From Nannochloropsis oceanica (lineage: Eukaryota; Sar; Eustigmatophyceae; Eustigmatales; Monodopsidaceae): 64,000 nucleotides of DNA. Each line of letters starts with the position of its first letter. The stretch's first letter is position 1. Below, piece by piece: positions 32,783-42,925 of this stretch. Both the position numbers and the translations under genes were made by a program. The stretch spans positions 248,001-312,000 of the forward strand of contig CP038135.1 of the NCBI GenBank assembly GCA_004519485.1, read 5' to 3'. The notes under the pieces were generated by a model. It made no database searches and was not told where the DNA came from. It was given only the letters and a program-made list of their open reading frames with translations.

Positions 32783-35700
32783 ATGTCTAAGTCATTGTCA
32801 TCGCCTTTCCGAGAGGAGGAGGGGCATGAAGACGATGCGGAGGAAGAGGTTTTCGCGGACTCCCTTCAGCCTCTACCAGCTCCTTCTCGGCGTCACACTA
32901 CCCGATCATCGTTTAACTCGTTTGGGGAAACCCGCACGGAGGACGACATGCTGCGAATGATTCACACTGACGAAGAGAAAGGAGAAACGCGGAAGAGTGG
33001 AGGTCTGGGCAGGGACGACGTGGAGGATGAGGAGGAGGAAGGACGGGGTGAGGAGGAGTACGAGGAAGGAGCAGGCAAGGAAGAGTTGCAAAGCCTGGTG
33101 ATGCGTCTTTTGTTGCATTCAGCGGAGGCAGGGGCACCACTAGAACCCGAGTTGGAGCAGGATTTAAGGGGGCTCGTGGGTTCGCACTTGTTTGACGAGA
33201 TTTTTGAGAGCAGTGGTGGGGTGGAAGAGGGAGGAGGAGGGAGAGCACAGGATCCCGGCTGCAACGATGGTGGTAATGGTGTTGTACAGCATGACCTAGC
33301 CCTGTGTCGTGCTCGAAATCGTCGAAGTATTAGTGATGGGAGCGGGGGTAGTATTGGGGGAAGCGGCGATATGCCCAGGAAGCTGGTGGCGGCGTTGGCT
33401 GGGTTGCAGTTAACACCTTCGCTTAATGTGGGTATGGAGGGATCGGGCAGCGACGGCAGTAGCGGCGGTGGTGCTAATGGTGGTACTCGTGCTGGTGGTT
33501 CGCATCGGGAGAGGGAGCGGAGGAAGTCAATGGAGGACAAAGAGGAGGACGAAATTTGCCTACTCCCAACCCCTGCTTCCGCCCCCTCCTTGTCCACCTC
33601 TTGCCCCTCCTCTCCCTCCTCCTCCTCTCACATCACCACCGCCACTACCATCAACCGTCCAAAAATACCAGGGCCCAAAGCCGCAGCTACGGCAGTACTT
33701 GAAGACGAGTGGATCAGTGACGCCGACCCGGGCTACGTGACACTTCGCATCACAGAACAAGCTTTCTTCGACTTGGAAGAAAGAGCACTCGAGGCGGCCC
33801 ATGTGGCCTTGACTGCTAGGAGGAAGAAGATGTTGGCAGTCCAAGGGCAGGTAGGGAAGGAAGAAGTGTCCGGAGGATGGGGGAGGGAGGGAGGGATGGA
33901 GGGAGGGAGGCAGTCGATGTTGGAGGATGATCTGGCGGAGGCTGAGGCGTTGTTGATGTCTCAGGGGCCGGCGCCGCGCTGGCCCTTGTCTTCGGATATG
34001 TTGGAAGAGGGGGGAGAGGGAGGGGGTGAGATGAGTGACAGTAGCAGCAGCGGCAAGAGCAGCAGCACTGGTAGGAACGTGGTGGGGCTATCTTCGGACG
34101 GAGGAGGAGGAGGGAGACAAGGAGGAGCAACGGGAGGAGGAGCAGCAGTCGCAGCAACGCGTGTGACAGATAGCTTTGTTTTGCCCCAAACTGAGGAGGG
34201 GGGGAAAGAGGGAGGGGAGGAGGGAGGGAGTAGACATGGAATCGGTGAGGCGTTGCGAGCGCAGGCACGGAAAGGTCGCTGTACTCCGTTTGAGGGAGGG
34301 GGGAAGCGAGGTAGGGGGGGAGGGAAAGATGAGCAAGGAAGGGAGGGAGGTCGTCGCGGGGGTGCGCTGGAAAGTAATAAGATAAAAAGAAAGGAGAAGA
34401 AGAAGAAGAAGAGGCGGCATAGGAATTGTGAGGAAGGGGAAGAGGACGAGGAGGAGGAGGGGAGCTGCGAGGGGGACGAAGGAGACGAGGAGGAGGATGA
34501 AGATGATGACATGTTGTTATTAGAGGAGGAGAGGGAAGAAGAGGACGGGAAAGGGAGGGAGGGACGGGAAGAAGAGGGCGAGGGAGAAGAAAAGCCGGAG
34601 ACGGTTGCGACAATGGAGTTGAAGGTCGTGTACGTGCCGGGGAAGACCGGTTTCGAGGAGGAGAAAGACTACGTGCCACGGATGGGTGGGTGGGTGGGAG
34701 GGCGGTATAAGATCGTAGATGTCCTGGGGACGGCCGTGTTTTCCACAGCGGTGGAGTGCGTTGATTCACAGGCGACGAGGAGGAGGGAGGAAGGGAGGGG
34801 GGGAGCGGGGGAGCAGGAGCAGGAGCCGGTGAATGTTTGTCTCAAGATTATCAAGAATAATAAGGACTTCTTCGATCAGGGGTTAGTGGGAGGGAGGGAG
34901 GGAGGGAGGGAGGAGAGGTCAAACGGAGGTACAAGGCTTCAAAACGCAGAATCTTTTTTGACAACTGCCTTCATTCCTCCCTCCCTGCCCCCCCCCTTCC
35001 TTTTCCCTCTCTCCCTCCTTTCCCTTCTTATCCAGGTTGGACGAGATTAGGCTTTTGCGGCTGTTGCAAGACGCAGGCGACCCGGATGAGCATCATTTCC
35101 TCCGGATGCACGACTTTTTTTATTATAAGGTAAGCGTATGTTCTAATTCCGTAGACCCTATATTTTCTATTTCTTTTACATTACTGGTGGGTAAGCGTGT
35201 GTTATCATCCCATTCACCGTCTGTTGACCATTCATTTTATGTTCCATTGGCGCTTAATAACTATTGTTTTATTAAATACTCCACTGGCCTTCATCTTTTC
35301 CTGTTTAGAGACGTTGGGTTTCTTCTCCTTCTTACCTCCCCCGCCCCTCCCCTCCCTCCCTCTCTCCTAGGAGCACCTGGTGATCGTCTCAGAGCTGCTT
35401 AAAGACAATCTCTACGAATTCCAACGCTGGACGCGGCACGCGCAACAGCCTTCCTACTTCACCCTCCCTCGCCTTCGCGCCATTGCACGCCAAGTGCTCG
35501 AGGCCCTGGCTTTTGTCCACTCGCAGGGGTTGTTGCACTGCGACGTAAAGCCAGAAAATATCGTCATCAAGAGCTATTCGAGGGTGCAGGTAAGAAGGGA
35601 GGGAGTGAGGGAGAGAGGGAGGGCATGGTTTCGTGTTTGCGTTGTGGAGAAAAGCGAGGCATGTGGTGCGTTCAGCTTCCTCCTCTCCCTTCCTTCCCAT

Positions 35701-36384
35701 TTCTCTCCATCGCGTCACTTACAATCGCCCTCCCTGCCGCCCTCCCTCCCTTCCTCTTTAAAGGTCAAGCTCATTGACTTTGGCTCCTCCTGCTTCTCGA
35801 CTGACCCCCCCACCTCCTACCTCCAATCACGGTCGTACCGGGCACCTGAAGTCATCCTCGGCACGAATTACAACAGTAAGATCGACGTCTGGAGCGTCGG
35901 GTGTGTCTTAAGTGAGCTATTTTCCGGGTATGTTTTGTTTCAGAACGAGAGCATTCAGGGAATGCTAGCGCGGATGCAGAGTGTACTTGGCGGGTTTCCT
36001 GAGGAGTTGTTGTTGTTTGGGACGGAGACGACGAGGTACTTTACCAGCGGCTTTGTGGTTTATAAACGTGAGGGGAAGGAGGGGGATGAGGAGGAGGGGG
36101 AGGAGGAGGAGGAAGCGGAGGAGATGGGAGGCAGGGAGGAAGGGGGGGAGGGGGAGGAGGAGGAGGAGGGGGGGAAGGTATCTTTGTTGTATCCGAAGAA
36201 GAGTTGTTTGGCGGCAAGGATACGGACGAATGATGTTTTATTTTTGGATTTTGTGGGTGCGCTTTTGATGCTTCATCCGACGCATCGGCCAACAGCGGAG
36301 GAGGCGTTGAAGCACCCCTGGTTGGAGAGAAAGGACGAGGAGGAGGAGTCAGGGAGGGAGGGATGGAATGAGGGAGGAATGTAG
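32783..36384 (+). CDS. Plant-type DYRK dual-specificity protein kinase
   Basis: Four exons: 32783-34881, 35036-35129, 35371-35589, 35764-36384; 1010 residues. Residues 1-640 are low-complexity and acidic with a basic KRKEKKKKKRRHR patch. The kinase begins near 640 (GRYKIVDVLGTAVFSTAVE), with VCLKIIKNNKDFFDQGLDEI formed exactly across exon junction 1-2, then HLVIVSELLKDNLYEFQR, catalytic HCDVKPENIVIKSYSR, VKLIDFGSSCF, the DYRK activation loop YLQSRSYRAPEVILG and DVWSVGCVLSELFSG. The YxQSRxYRAPE loop with its autophosphorylated tyrosine defines DYRKs. KIIKNNKDFFDQ, the HLLRxxDYFYY-like segment and IPKKxS-like end match the plant DYRKP branch. HCDV replaces the usual HCDL. It probably acts in growth or nutrient-linked signalling, as for other DYRKs. 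Confidence 0.93.
34888..34917 (+). repeat. GGGA run at 5' end of DYRK intron 1
   Basis: Begins six bases after the GTTAGT donor. A complementary CCTCCCTCCC run lies at 34976-34995, upstream of the acceptor in the same intron. Confidence 0.85.
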
Positions 36385-37267
36385 CTGCGCAAGTAGCGGT
36401 GGGGGTAAGAAGGTGGAGGATGGGGAGGAGGGGAGATAGAGAAGGAGTGTGAAGTGTTTGTACAACGGATGATTGTCCATAGAAGAAGAGTGAGGGAGAG
36501 AGCATAGATAGAGCGACAGTAGTAATAGAGAGGAAAAGGCAAAATAAACGGTCGACAGGAACTAGCTCAGTATAAGGACACGAACGAAGAAAAAAAGGAC
36601 GCGTTTGGTCTTTGCGTCGTCTATACTAAGGTCAAATTATATTTTCAACATTTCATTTCATCTATTCATTGGCCAAGCATATGTTTCCTTCAACCCACAC
36701 TTACCATCCCTCACTTGGTTTCAACTGCTAACTTCTTTTGCCTGTTCACTTTATCCCGCACGGGGATTCGACACATTTATGTAATGAAGCATAAACGCGG
36801 CGTCCACGACCTCTCCCGTCTTGGGCGACGTCAGCGGGATCCACTGGCCGCACAAAATGCAGTATTTATTGCAAAACCTCGATCCCTTGTAGCATAGAGA
36901 AGAAGGAATGCTATAGAGCGTCAAACAAAGCTGTATACATGAGTTTCATCTTTTTCCTTTGCGTAGAAAAGGAAGGAGACGCAGACACTAATGCGTAGCG
37001 CCCCACTTTTCTCAAGCGAAAACTACCCGGCAGTCCCACCATCACTCCCGCCCTCTTCCTCCAGGTCCTGACCACACCCATCACGCACAAATGCACGGTC
37101 GTACTTGCTCAAAGACCACACTAATCATACCGAAATATGCTGACCGTGTTTTGTTTGATGTCCAATCCATAGGCGGACCAAAGGGAACCAACCACAAGCT
37201 CCATCACAAGCTTCTTCGCCTCGCTTGCGCATCCCGTGTCCAGCCTCGCTTCCCTCCAACAATAGCA
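36385..37267. other. Spacer between DYRK and SWC4 genes
   Basis: Same-strand spacer of 0.9 kb. It contains a possible small minus-strand exon listed separately and otherwise nothing recognised. Confidence 0.45.
36751..36885 (-). CDS. Possible small cysteine-rich exon, unassigned
   Basis: A 44-codon minus-strand frame begins after a possible acceptor (CTACAAG|GGA) and ends in TAA. It reads GSRFCNKYCILCGQWIPL, then a lysine/threonine stretch, then DAAFMLHYINVSNPRAG. A C-x3-C-x2-C cluster with G/C-rich third positions looks coding, possibly zinc binding. I found no convincing partner exon upstream; a frame at about 37015-37105 (YDRAFVRDGCGQDLEEEGG) before a GTAGTT site is a candidate. The product is unknown and this may be chance. 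Confidence 0.25.
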   Translation of the reverse strand, partial: GSRFCNKYCILCGQWIPLTSPKTGEVVDAAFMLHYINVSNPRAG

Positions 37268-39162
37268 ATGGGAGACGTGGCCGACATCTTGGGCGGTGCC
37301 CGTCGGTCGCAAATTTCAGAAGGCGAGGGCTTGCTTAAGGACGGCGGGTTCAAAACCGGTGGCGGTGGTGGGGCAGGGGCCAACAAAGCCAAGAGGAAAC
37401 CGGCAGGGATGAGTCGCGAGGTGTTCAATTTGATTGGAAAGGAAGGCATGGCCCCTGCAGTGGTTAGCAAGAAGGAAGTTGGGCTCAAGGACAAGCGGGA
37501 GGGTATGGCAAGGACTCGATGGGTCTTCACAACTTTCCGAAACTCGGCCCGCAAGGACCAAGAGAAGCTAGACAAACTGCAGCAGGGGCAGGGAGGAGTA
37601 GGGGAGGAGGAAGCGAAAGAAGGCGGGGCTAACGGTGCTACTGCCGCTGCTGCCGGGCAAGTGTTTTTCCATTGGGTCAAGGCGGCGACGGATTACCCTG
37701 ACTACCCTTTCGCGCGATTTAACGTGCAGACACCGCCGGTAGAATTTACAGATGAGGAGTACAAAGCGTTTTTGGCAGAGGGAGACGCCGCAGCAGCAGC
37801 AGCAATGGCGGAAGCCACGGCAAGAGGAGCAGCAGGAATAGTAGCATGGGGGATAGAGGAAACGAAGGTGTTGTTGGAACTGTGCAGTCGGTTTGATTTG
37901 CGGTGGCCTGTCATCCATGATCGCTTCCCAGAAGCGATCGCTGATGCAGCGGCTGCGGCAAAAAAGGGAGAGAAGGAGGGAGGGCAGGAGGGAGGGGCCG
38001 CAAGCAAGGCAAACGAAGCGACGAAGTCTCCTTCTCCTCAACGGTCGATCGAAGACCTGCAAGCGCGTTACTATTCTGTGCGCAAGACCTTGCGGCTGGC
38101 ACGGCAAGCTGCTGCGGCGGCGGCGGCAGCGCAGGGAGGGGTGGCCCCACCGCAGGTCATGTTCCAGCCAGGATTGGACGAGGACGGGGACACATTTGAT
38201 CACACCTATGAGAAGACAAGGAGGGCACAGCTGACGCAATTGTTCAGGAGGAGCAAGGAGGAAGAATTGGAGGTATTAAGAAGAAGATGGTTTAAATCGA
38301 GACGCTCATGTTTTGAGTGGTGGACTCTCACGCCTCCTCTTCCCCCTCGCACCCTCCTTCCCTCCCTCCCCATATCACACAGGAACTCCGCCTCCGCGAA
38401 GAGCTCAAGACCATCGACGCCGCCCTCAAGCGCGTGCGAAAACACCCCCACAAGTCTATCGTTCGAGACCCCGTCGAAGCCAAGGCCGCCACTACCACCC
38501 ACCCCGATCCTCAGCAACCAGGGCAGTACCGGACCATCCCCCTGGTCAACGAAAAATACATTTATGAAGCGCGTCCCGAGCCCAAGCCAGGCCACCCTTA
38601 CCTTCAAAGTGCTCGTCTGTCGGTGCCACTCGCCCCTCCCCGGTTACAGAAGGGGATGCTTCAAAAAGTGAAGCAGTTGTCGATCGACTTGGGCCTGACG
38701 CCGCGGCCGCTGCCCACCAAGACCGTTTGTGATTTATACGACGACTTGCGGCGGGATATGGTAGAATTGTTCACTTTGCAGAAATTGGGGAGGCAGAAGG
38801 AGGTACTGCTTGAGGGCTTGAAGGAGGGACAGGCGGAAAGTGTGGTGCTTGGCCGACAGGCCATGTTGGGGGCGGCGGGAGCCTGGGAGGGAGGGGTGGG
38901 GGGAGGGACGCAGGGGGGTGGGGTGAGGATAGGAGGAGGAGGAGGAGGAGGAGGAGGCGGAGGAGGAGGAGGAGGAGGAGGAGGGCAGAGAAAGGGTAGC
39001 CATAGGAAGGGACAGATGTCATTGCCGAGGCAAGGGAGTGGGCATATAGGTGCGGGTGGGGGAGGAGGGATGTATGTGCAACAACAACAGCAGCTTCATT
39101 ATCAGGGGATAAGCCATGATTCGAGTTTCTCGGCTGCAGACGACCGGAAACGGAAAAGATAA
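37268..39162 (+). CDS. SWC4: SWC4/DMAP1 subunit of SWR1 and NuA4 complexes
   Basis: Two exons, phase 0: 37268-38272 and 38383-39162; 594 residues. Family marks are the N-terminal MGDVADILGG, the REVFNLIGK segment, WVFTTFRNSARKD, FHWVKAATDYPDYPFARFN, the SANT-like domain WGIEETKVLLELCSRFDLRWPVIHDRF (two parts, residues ~195-222), SIEDLQARYYSVRKTL, and a C-terminal LGLTPRPLPTK region before a low-complexity glycine and glutamine tail. DMAP1/SWC4 is a shared subunit of the SWR1 remodeller, which deposits H2A.Z, and the NuA4 histone acetyltransferase. The intron splits the helical region after EEELE; the CCTCCC-rich end of the intron serves as its polypyrimidine tract. A (GGA)n tract encodes the glycine run. 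Nuclear role is inferred from the family. Confidence 0.93.
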
Positions 39163-39587
39163 ATAGGGGGAGGGAGGGAGGGAGGGAGGGAGGGGGAGGG
39201 GTTTACAGAGGGGTGAGACTTAAAGTTGAAGCAAAGAGAGGACAGATACGCGTGCCAGGCAACGTTTGTTCACTTCTCTCTTTCTTTTTCTTGGGTCATT
39301 CAATCGCATGTTTTAAAAACTTTCGTTCAGTTGAATCGTGTCCACGCTTCGCTCACCGCACTCTACGCTACCGACAAGGGTACTTTCCGTTTTGTTCTCT
39401 CCAGCCGGTCTTACCCACGCACCCATGCTCTTCCTGTCTTCATATTCCATACACCTACATTCTCCCTCCATCCCATCCGCAAACCAAGTCCCCCAACATT
39501 CTGGAAGTTCCTTCCCCTTCGACCAATCAATAAATAACAATTTCCTCCTCTTCACTCCCTTCCCTTCCTGTTTCATCCCAACGCCAC
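39163..39587. other. Convergent spacer, SWC4 / acyltransferase
   Basis: Begins with a GGGA run (39166-39200) three bases after the SWC4 stop. The remainder should be the two 3' UTRs; no gene is supported. Confidence 0.55.
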
Positions 39588-41498
39588 CTAGTACCGATCC
39601 TCCTCTTCCGTCGTTGCCGCTGCGGCCGCCGCAGCCATTAGACCCCATCCTCCTTCCTTCCCCTTCCTGTTCCCGTAGCTCTGCACTACAGGGGATATCC
39701 CCGCCGGAGTCTTCCACCGTGGGGACCGGCGTGGCGACGGCGTGCTCCCCAATAGCGGAGAAGATGGAGCCGAAGAAGCAGGAGCAGCAGGAGCGGCAGC
39801 AGCAGCTGCGGCAGGGAGAGGCGGCAGGCTTACAGAGAGGAGAGGACAGCTCGGTCCTTCTCCATTGGCGTGGCCACATCCCTCACGGCTGGGGCTTCGG
39901 CGAGAACTTCGCCTGCAGTTCAATGCCCCTTCCTTCCGACCAATGCTACTGCTGGTACTGTTGCTGGTACTGGTGCTACTGGTGCTATTGCCACTGACCC
40001 GTTGCTGGTGCTGGTGCCGGTGTTGGGAGGACTGATGCCAAGACGTGGAGAAAGACCCACGGCTGCTGCTGCTCCCGACTACCACACCCATGGCCGAACG
40101 CGAGACAAAGTTCAGAAAGTTGAGCGTGCCCGCCAGAAGAATCACAGGCCAGGCCACCAAAGTGATCAAGAGCAGGGCAGGAAGGAGGACGGTGATAATC
40201 AGCGGCAACATCAACAAAAAAAGCAGCGAGGCCAAGCTCCCCTGAGGATGAATGATCCGTGTCCCTCCCTCCTTCTCCCCCCTAAAACTCTGCGTCTGAA
40301 TAAACCGTTCCAGCAGCGCGTCTTTTTCCAACCATCGAGCATCCAACCACTGCTCGGGATTATTAACCAAGGCCTCATCGACTTCGTACGTCTTGACGTG
40401 GACATGAACCTTTGGACATGCCCGTCCCTGCATCATTTTGAACACGTTCGGGACGTCCATGTCTTGTTCTCGGTCGTAGCCCATCTCATAGGTGGGAACT
40501 TCGCCTGAGTAACCGTGATAGGCGACGGTCAGATCGTAAATAACAGGAGAATGGCCATGGGGGGACTGGCACATTGTCTCGACCAAAGCCGCAAAGCCCG
40601 TGGAACGCGGTAGGATGCAATGGTCGAGGTGAGGCCTCTTCTGCTCACGGCCGAAGCGGTGGGACTTGGTGACAGCTTCAGTGTTGATGGTCGTGCCCTC
40701 TGGAAAGAGGAGCAAGGCACACTTATACCCGTCCTCGACAAACGACGACAACAAGCGCGTGAACGCCCTCCGGTCCCTCTGCCAATTGCGTTGCAAAAAA
40801 CAAAATTCAAATTGTTTCATCCCCCAGCCCACGATGGGGACCACAGCCAAATCGGCTTTCAAAATGATCTTCAACCGTCCATGCATTCCGTAGGCCCGCG
40901 CCACTTCCCAGACATACCAAAAATCCGCATCCACCTGGTGATTCGCGATGATGATGGCCGGGCGAGAGGAATCCACAGTGTTAAGCACGATGTCCCCTGT
41001 CAGAATCATCTCGCTCTTAGGGAGCAAGTAGCTCATTACTGAGACCCACATCCGTTGCCACCAGTGACCGATGAGCCTTCGGGCCGTCAGGCGGGACCAA
41101 GGACGGACGGTTACAAAAACGAGGAAATTCAAAATATTGATGCCGAAGGACATGGCCATCACGAGCCAGCAGAGGACGACAGCGTGGGCCATGGAGAAGA
41201 TTGTGCTCTTGAATGCTCCTCGGGGGGTGCCGTTCGTGCCGGAGGCGGAAGGGTTGTTTGTCTGCCTTTGAATGTCGCCTCGCCGCTGTTGAGGGGTCCT
41301 GCCATTGCCATTGCTCTGAGAGTCCATCTCGGATTCTGAGGATGAGGAGTGGAGGGAGGGGGACTCACGGAGGGAGTTTTGATTGAAATAGTCGGGTGGG
41401 CTGGAGGCGTGGGTGCTGCGGATCGGATTATCAATGCTGTCGGAGGAGCTTTCGTGCTGGTAGGCGCGCGACCTGGGAGGGTCCGCATAGGTCGGCAT
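39588..41498 (-). CDS. Lysophospholipid acyltransferase (AGPAT/LCLAT class)
   Basis: Single exon, 636 residues from the ATG at 41498 (MPTYADPPRS). A Ser/Asn-rich cytosolic leader is followed by a hydrophobic segment (VVLCWLVMAMSFGINILNFLVFV). The PlsC core has motif I NHQVDADFW (NH-x4-D, about residue 185), a KQFEFCFLQRNWQRDR segment, and motif III LLLFPEGTTIN (about 266). A second long hydrophobic hairpin (LLFLLMLPLIITVLLPALLLITLV) lies near the C-terminus, then a Ser/Ala-rich tail. The NHxVDADF form with WxxDR and two C-terminal membrane spans matches the LCLAT1/AGPAT3-5 type, which acylates lysophosphatidate or lysophospholipids at the ER. Eustigmatophytes accumulate oil, so this gene may feed glycerolipid assembly; the acyl-acceptor is not decidable. 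Confidence 0.92.
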   Translation of the reverse strand: MPTYADPPRSRAYQHESSSDSIDNPIRSTHASSPPDYFNQNSLRESPSLHSSSSESEMDSQSNGNGRTPQQRRGDIQRQTNNPSASGTNGTPRGAFKSTIFSMAHAVVLCWLVMAMSFGINILNFLVFVTVRPWSRLTARRLIGHWWQRMWVSVMSYLLPKSEMILTGDIVLNTVDSSRPAIIIANHQVDADFWYVWEVARAYGMHGRLKIILKADLAVVPIVGWGMKQFEFCFLQRNWQRDRRAFTRLLSSFVEDGYKCALLLFPEGTTINTEAVTKSHRFGREQKRPHLDHCILPRSTGFAALVETMCQSPHGHSPVIYDLTVAYHGYSGEVPTYEMGYDREQDMDVPNVFKMMQGRACPKVHVHVKTYEVDEALVNNPEQWLDARWLEKDALLERFIQTQSFRGEKEGGTRIIHPQGSLASLLFLLMLPLIITVLLPALLLITLVAWPVILLAGTLNFLNFVSRSAMGVVVGSSSSRGSFSTSWHQSSQHRHQHQQRVSGNSTSSTSTSNSTSSSIGRKEGALNCRRSSRRSPSREGCGHANGEGPSCPLLSVSLPPLPAAAAAAAPAAPASSAPSSPLLGSTPSPRRSPRWKTPAGISPVVQSYGNRKGKEGGWGLMAAAAAAATTEEEDRY

Positions 41499-42925
41499 GG
41501 CTTGTGTGACTGACGTGAGTGAGAAACTGAGGAGACGAGGAGACGAGGAGGCCTCGTGGTTGTCGTGTGGGGCGTGTGGGAGCAATGCGCGGGAGTTGGG
41601 CTGGACCGTGAAGCTTCTTCTTTCTGCTGTCAGGTGGCGGTGTCAAGAGGTTGATGCCACCAGCCTGTGAGGGTGAAGGGGCTATTGATGTGAGGCACAG
41701 CCAGTTAGGTCTGAAAAGCACATTGGTTTGTGTACAGTCTTGGATTGGACGCAGGATGGCCAAATAGGTGTGGATGTGGTGCCCATCGTGTGGAATCTGC
41801 CGAAAAGAGTGACATCACCTTACTAAGTACCCACCTGGAGGAATGAAGATCGAAACGGCCCATGCCTTGCGGGTGTCCATGGGTGTGATATATCTGTCGT
41901 GTAGGGCGACCACATAGCTATACATGTGAGTAGAGAGGGCGTAGCGAGCAAGCTATCCAGCAAAGCAAAAGCCACACAATCCTTAATCGCTCGCTTCGAC
42001 ATATCGTAGTGTGCAGCACACGACGCGGAGGGGTAATATCCCCAGAACATAACTTCTTCCTTTCCTTTGCTTTCATTTATGTGTGTTCCTACCATTTCTT
42101 GCCTTTTTGGGGATAATTATACCTGATCGCTCACCCAAATTCACGTCCACCCTGCATGAAAGCAATATGCCCACAGCTTCACTGTAAACTTCCGTCTTCC
42201 TTCTTTCCAAAACATCCCCTCCCTTCGTCAGGGCTCTATTTTTCAGTACCCCGATCTTGTCCCTTACAGCAAATCTACATATTCTCCTCAACGATTCGTT
42301 TCCTTATCCGCACCCTCTCCTCTACCTATATTAATGACAGGTCATTAGCGGTATTTAGAGTTTTGATGAAGGAGAGAAGGTTGTTACCGGAAAAGGCATG
42401 ATGATCATTGCCCTGCTAATCTTAGTCCTCCTTTTTGTCGGCTTTCACCATTTACGATTTTGAGTCTCATTGTTGCCCCCCCTTATTTTGGATTCTTCTA
42501 AAAAATGTTTTCTTTTTATTTCTATCTCATCATTCCGGCAAGCCCAAACGCACCGTGCTGCTATGCTGCTGCAGTCTTGATTCTCACATATCTACACGAA
42601 ATTCAACACTCTCGACGTGACGCTGTCCCTTTAAATGTCTTCGGCGTCAAAAATCAATGCTTACCCGGCATGCAGTCTTTTTTCTATTTCTCCCATTTCG
42701 CGCCTGCACAGTCCCCGCGATCTCTCCTCTCCCTCCACCACATGCTCCTACAAGACACTCCGCGGCGCCGGCATCACCATTCATGAGGCTCGATGAGCTG
42801 CATTCTTTCACTCACTTTCCAAACAAGCAACATGTTTTCTAGACTTTTTTCAGCTATTTAAATCACATAGCCGGGTCAATTTCACATTCACACCCACCAC
42901 TACCTACACCCACCCGCTCAAGCAC
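41499..42925. other. Spacer upstream of the acyltransferase
   Basis: Should hold the acyltransferase promoter and 5' UTR and the 3' end of the methyltransferase gene, both on the minus strand. Open frames on either strand have no recognisable motif. Confidence 0.5.

Noticed and set aside
33816-34769. 317-codon minus-strand open frame
   Set aside because: Proline/serine-rich shadow of the acidic, glycine-rich DYRK N-terminus.
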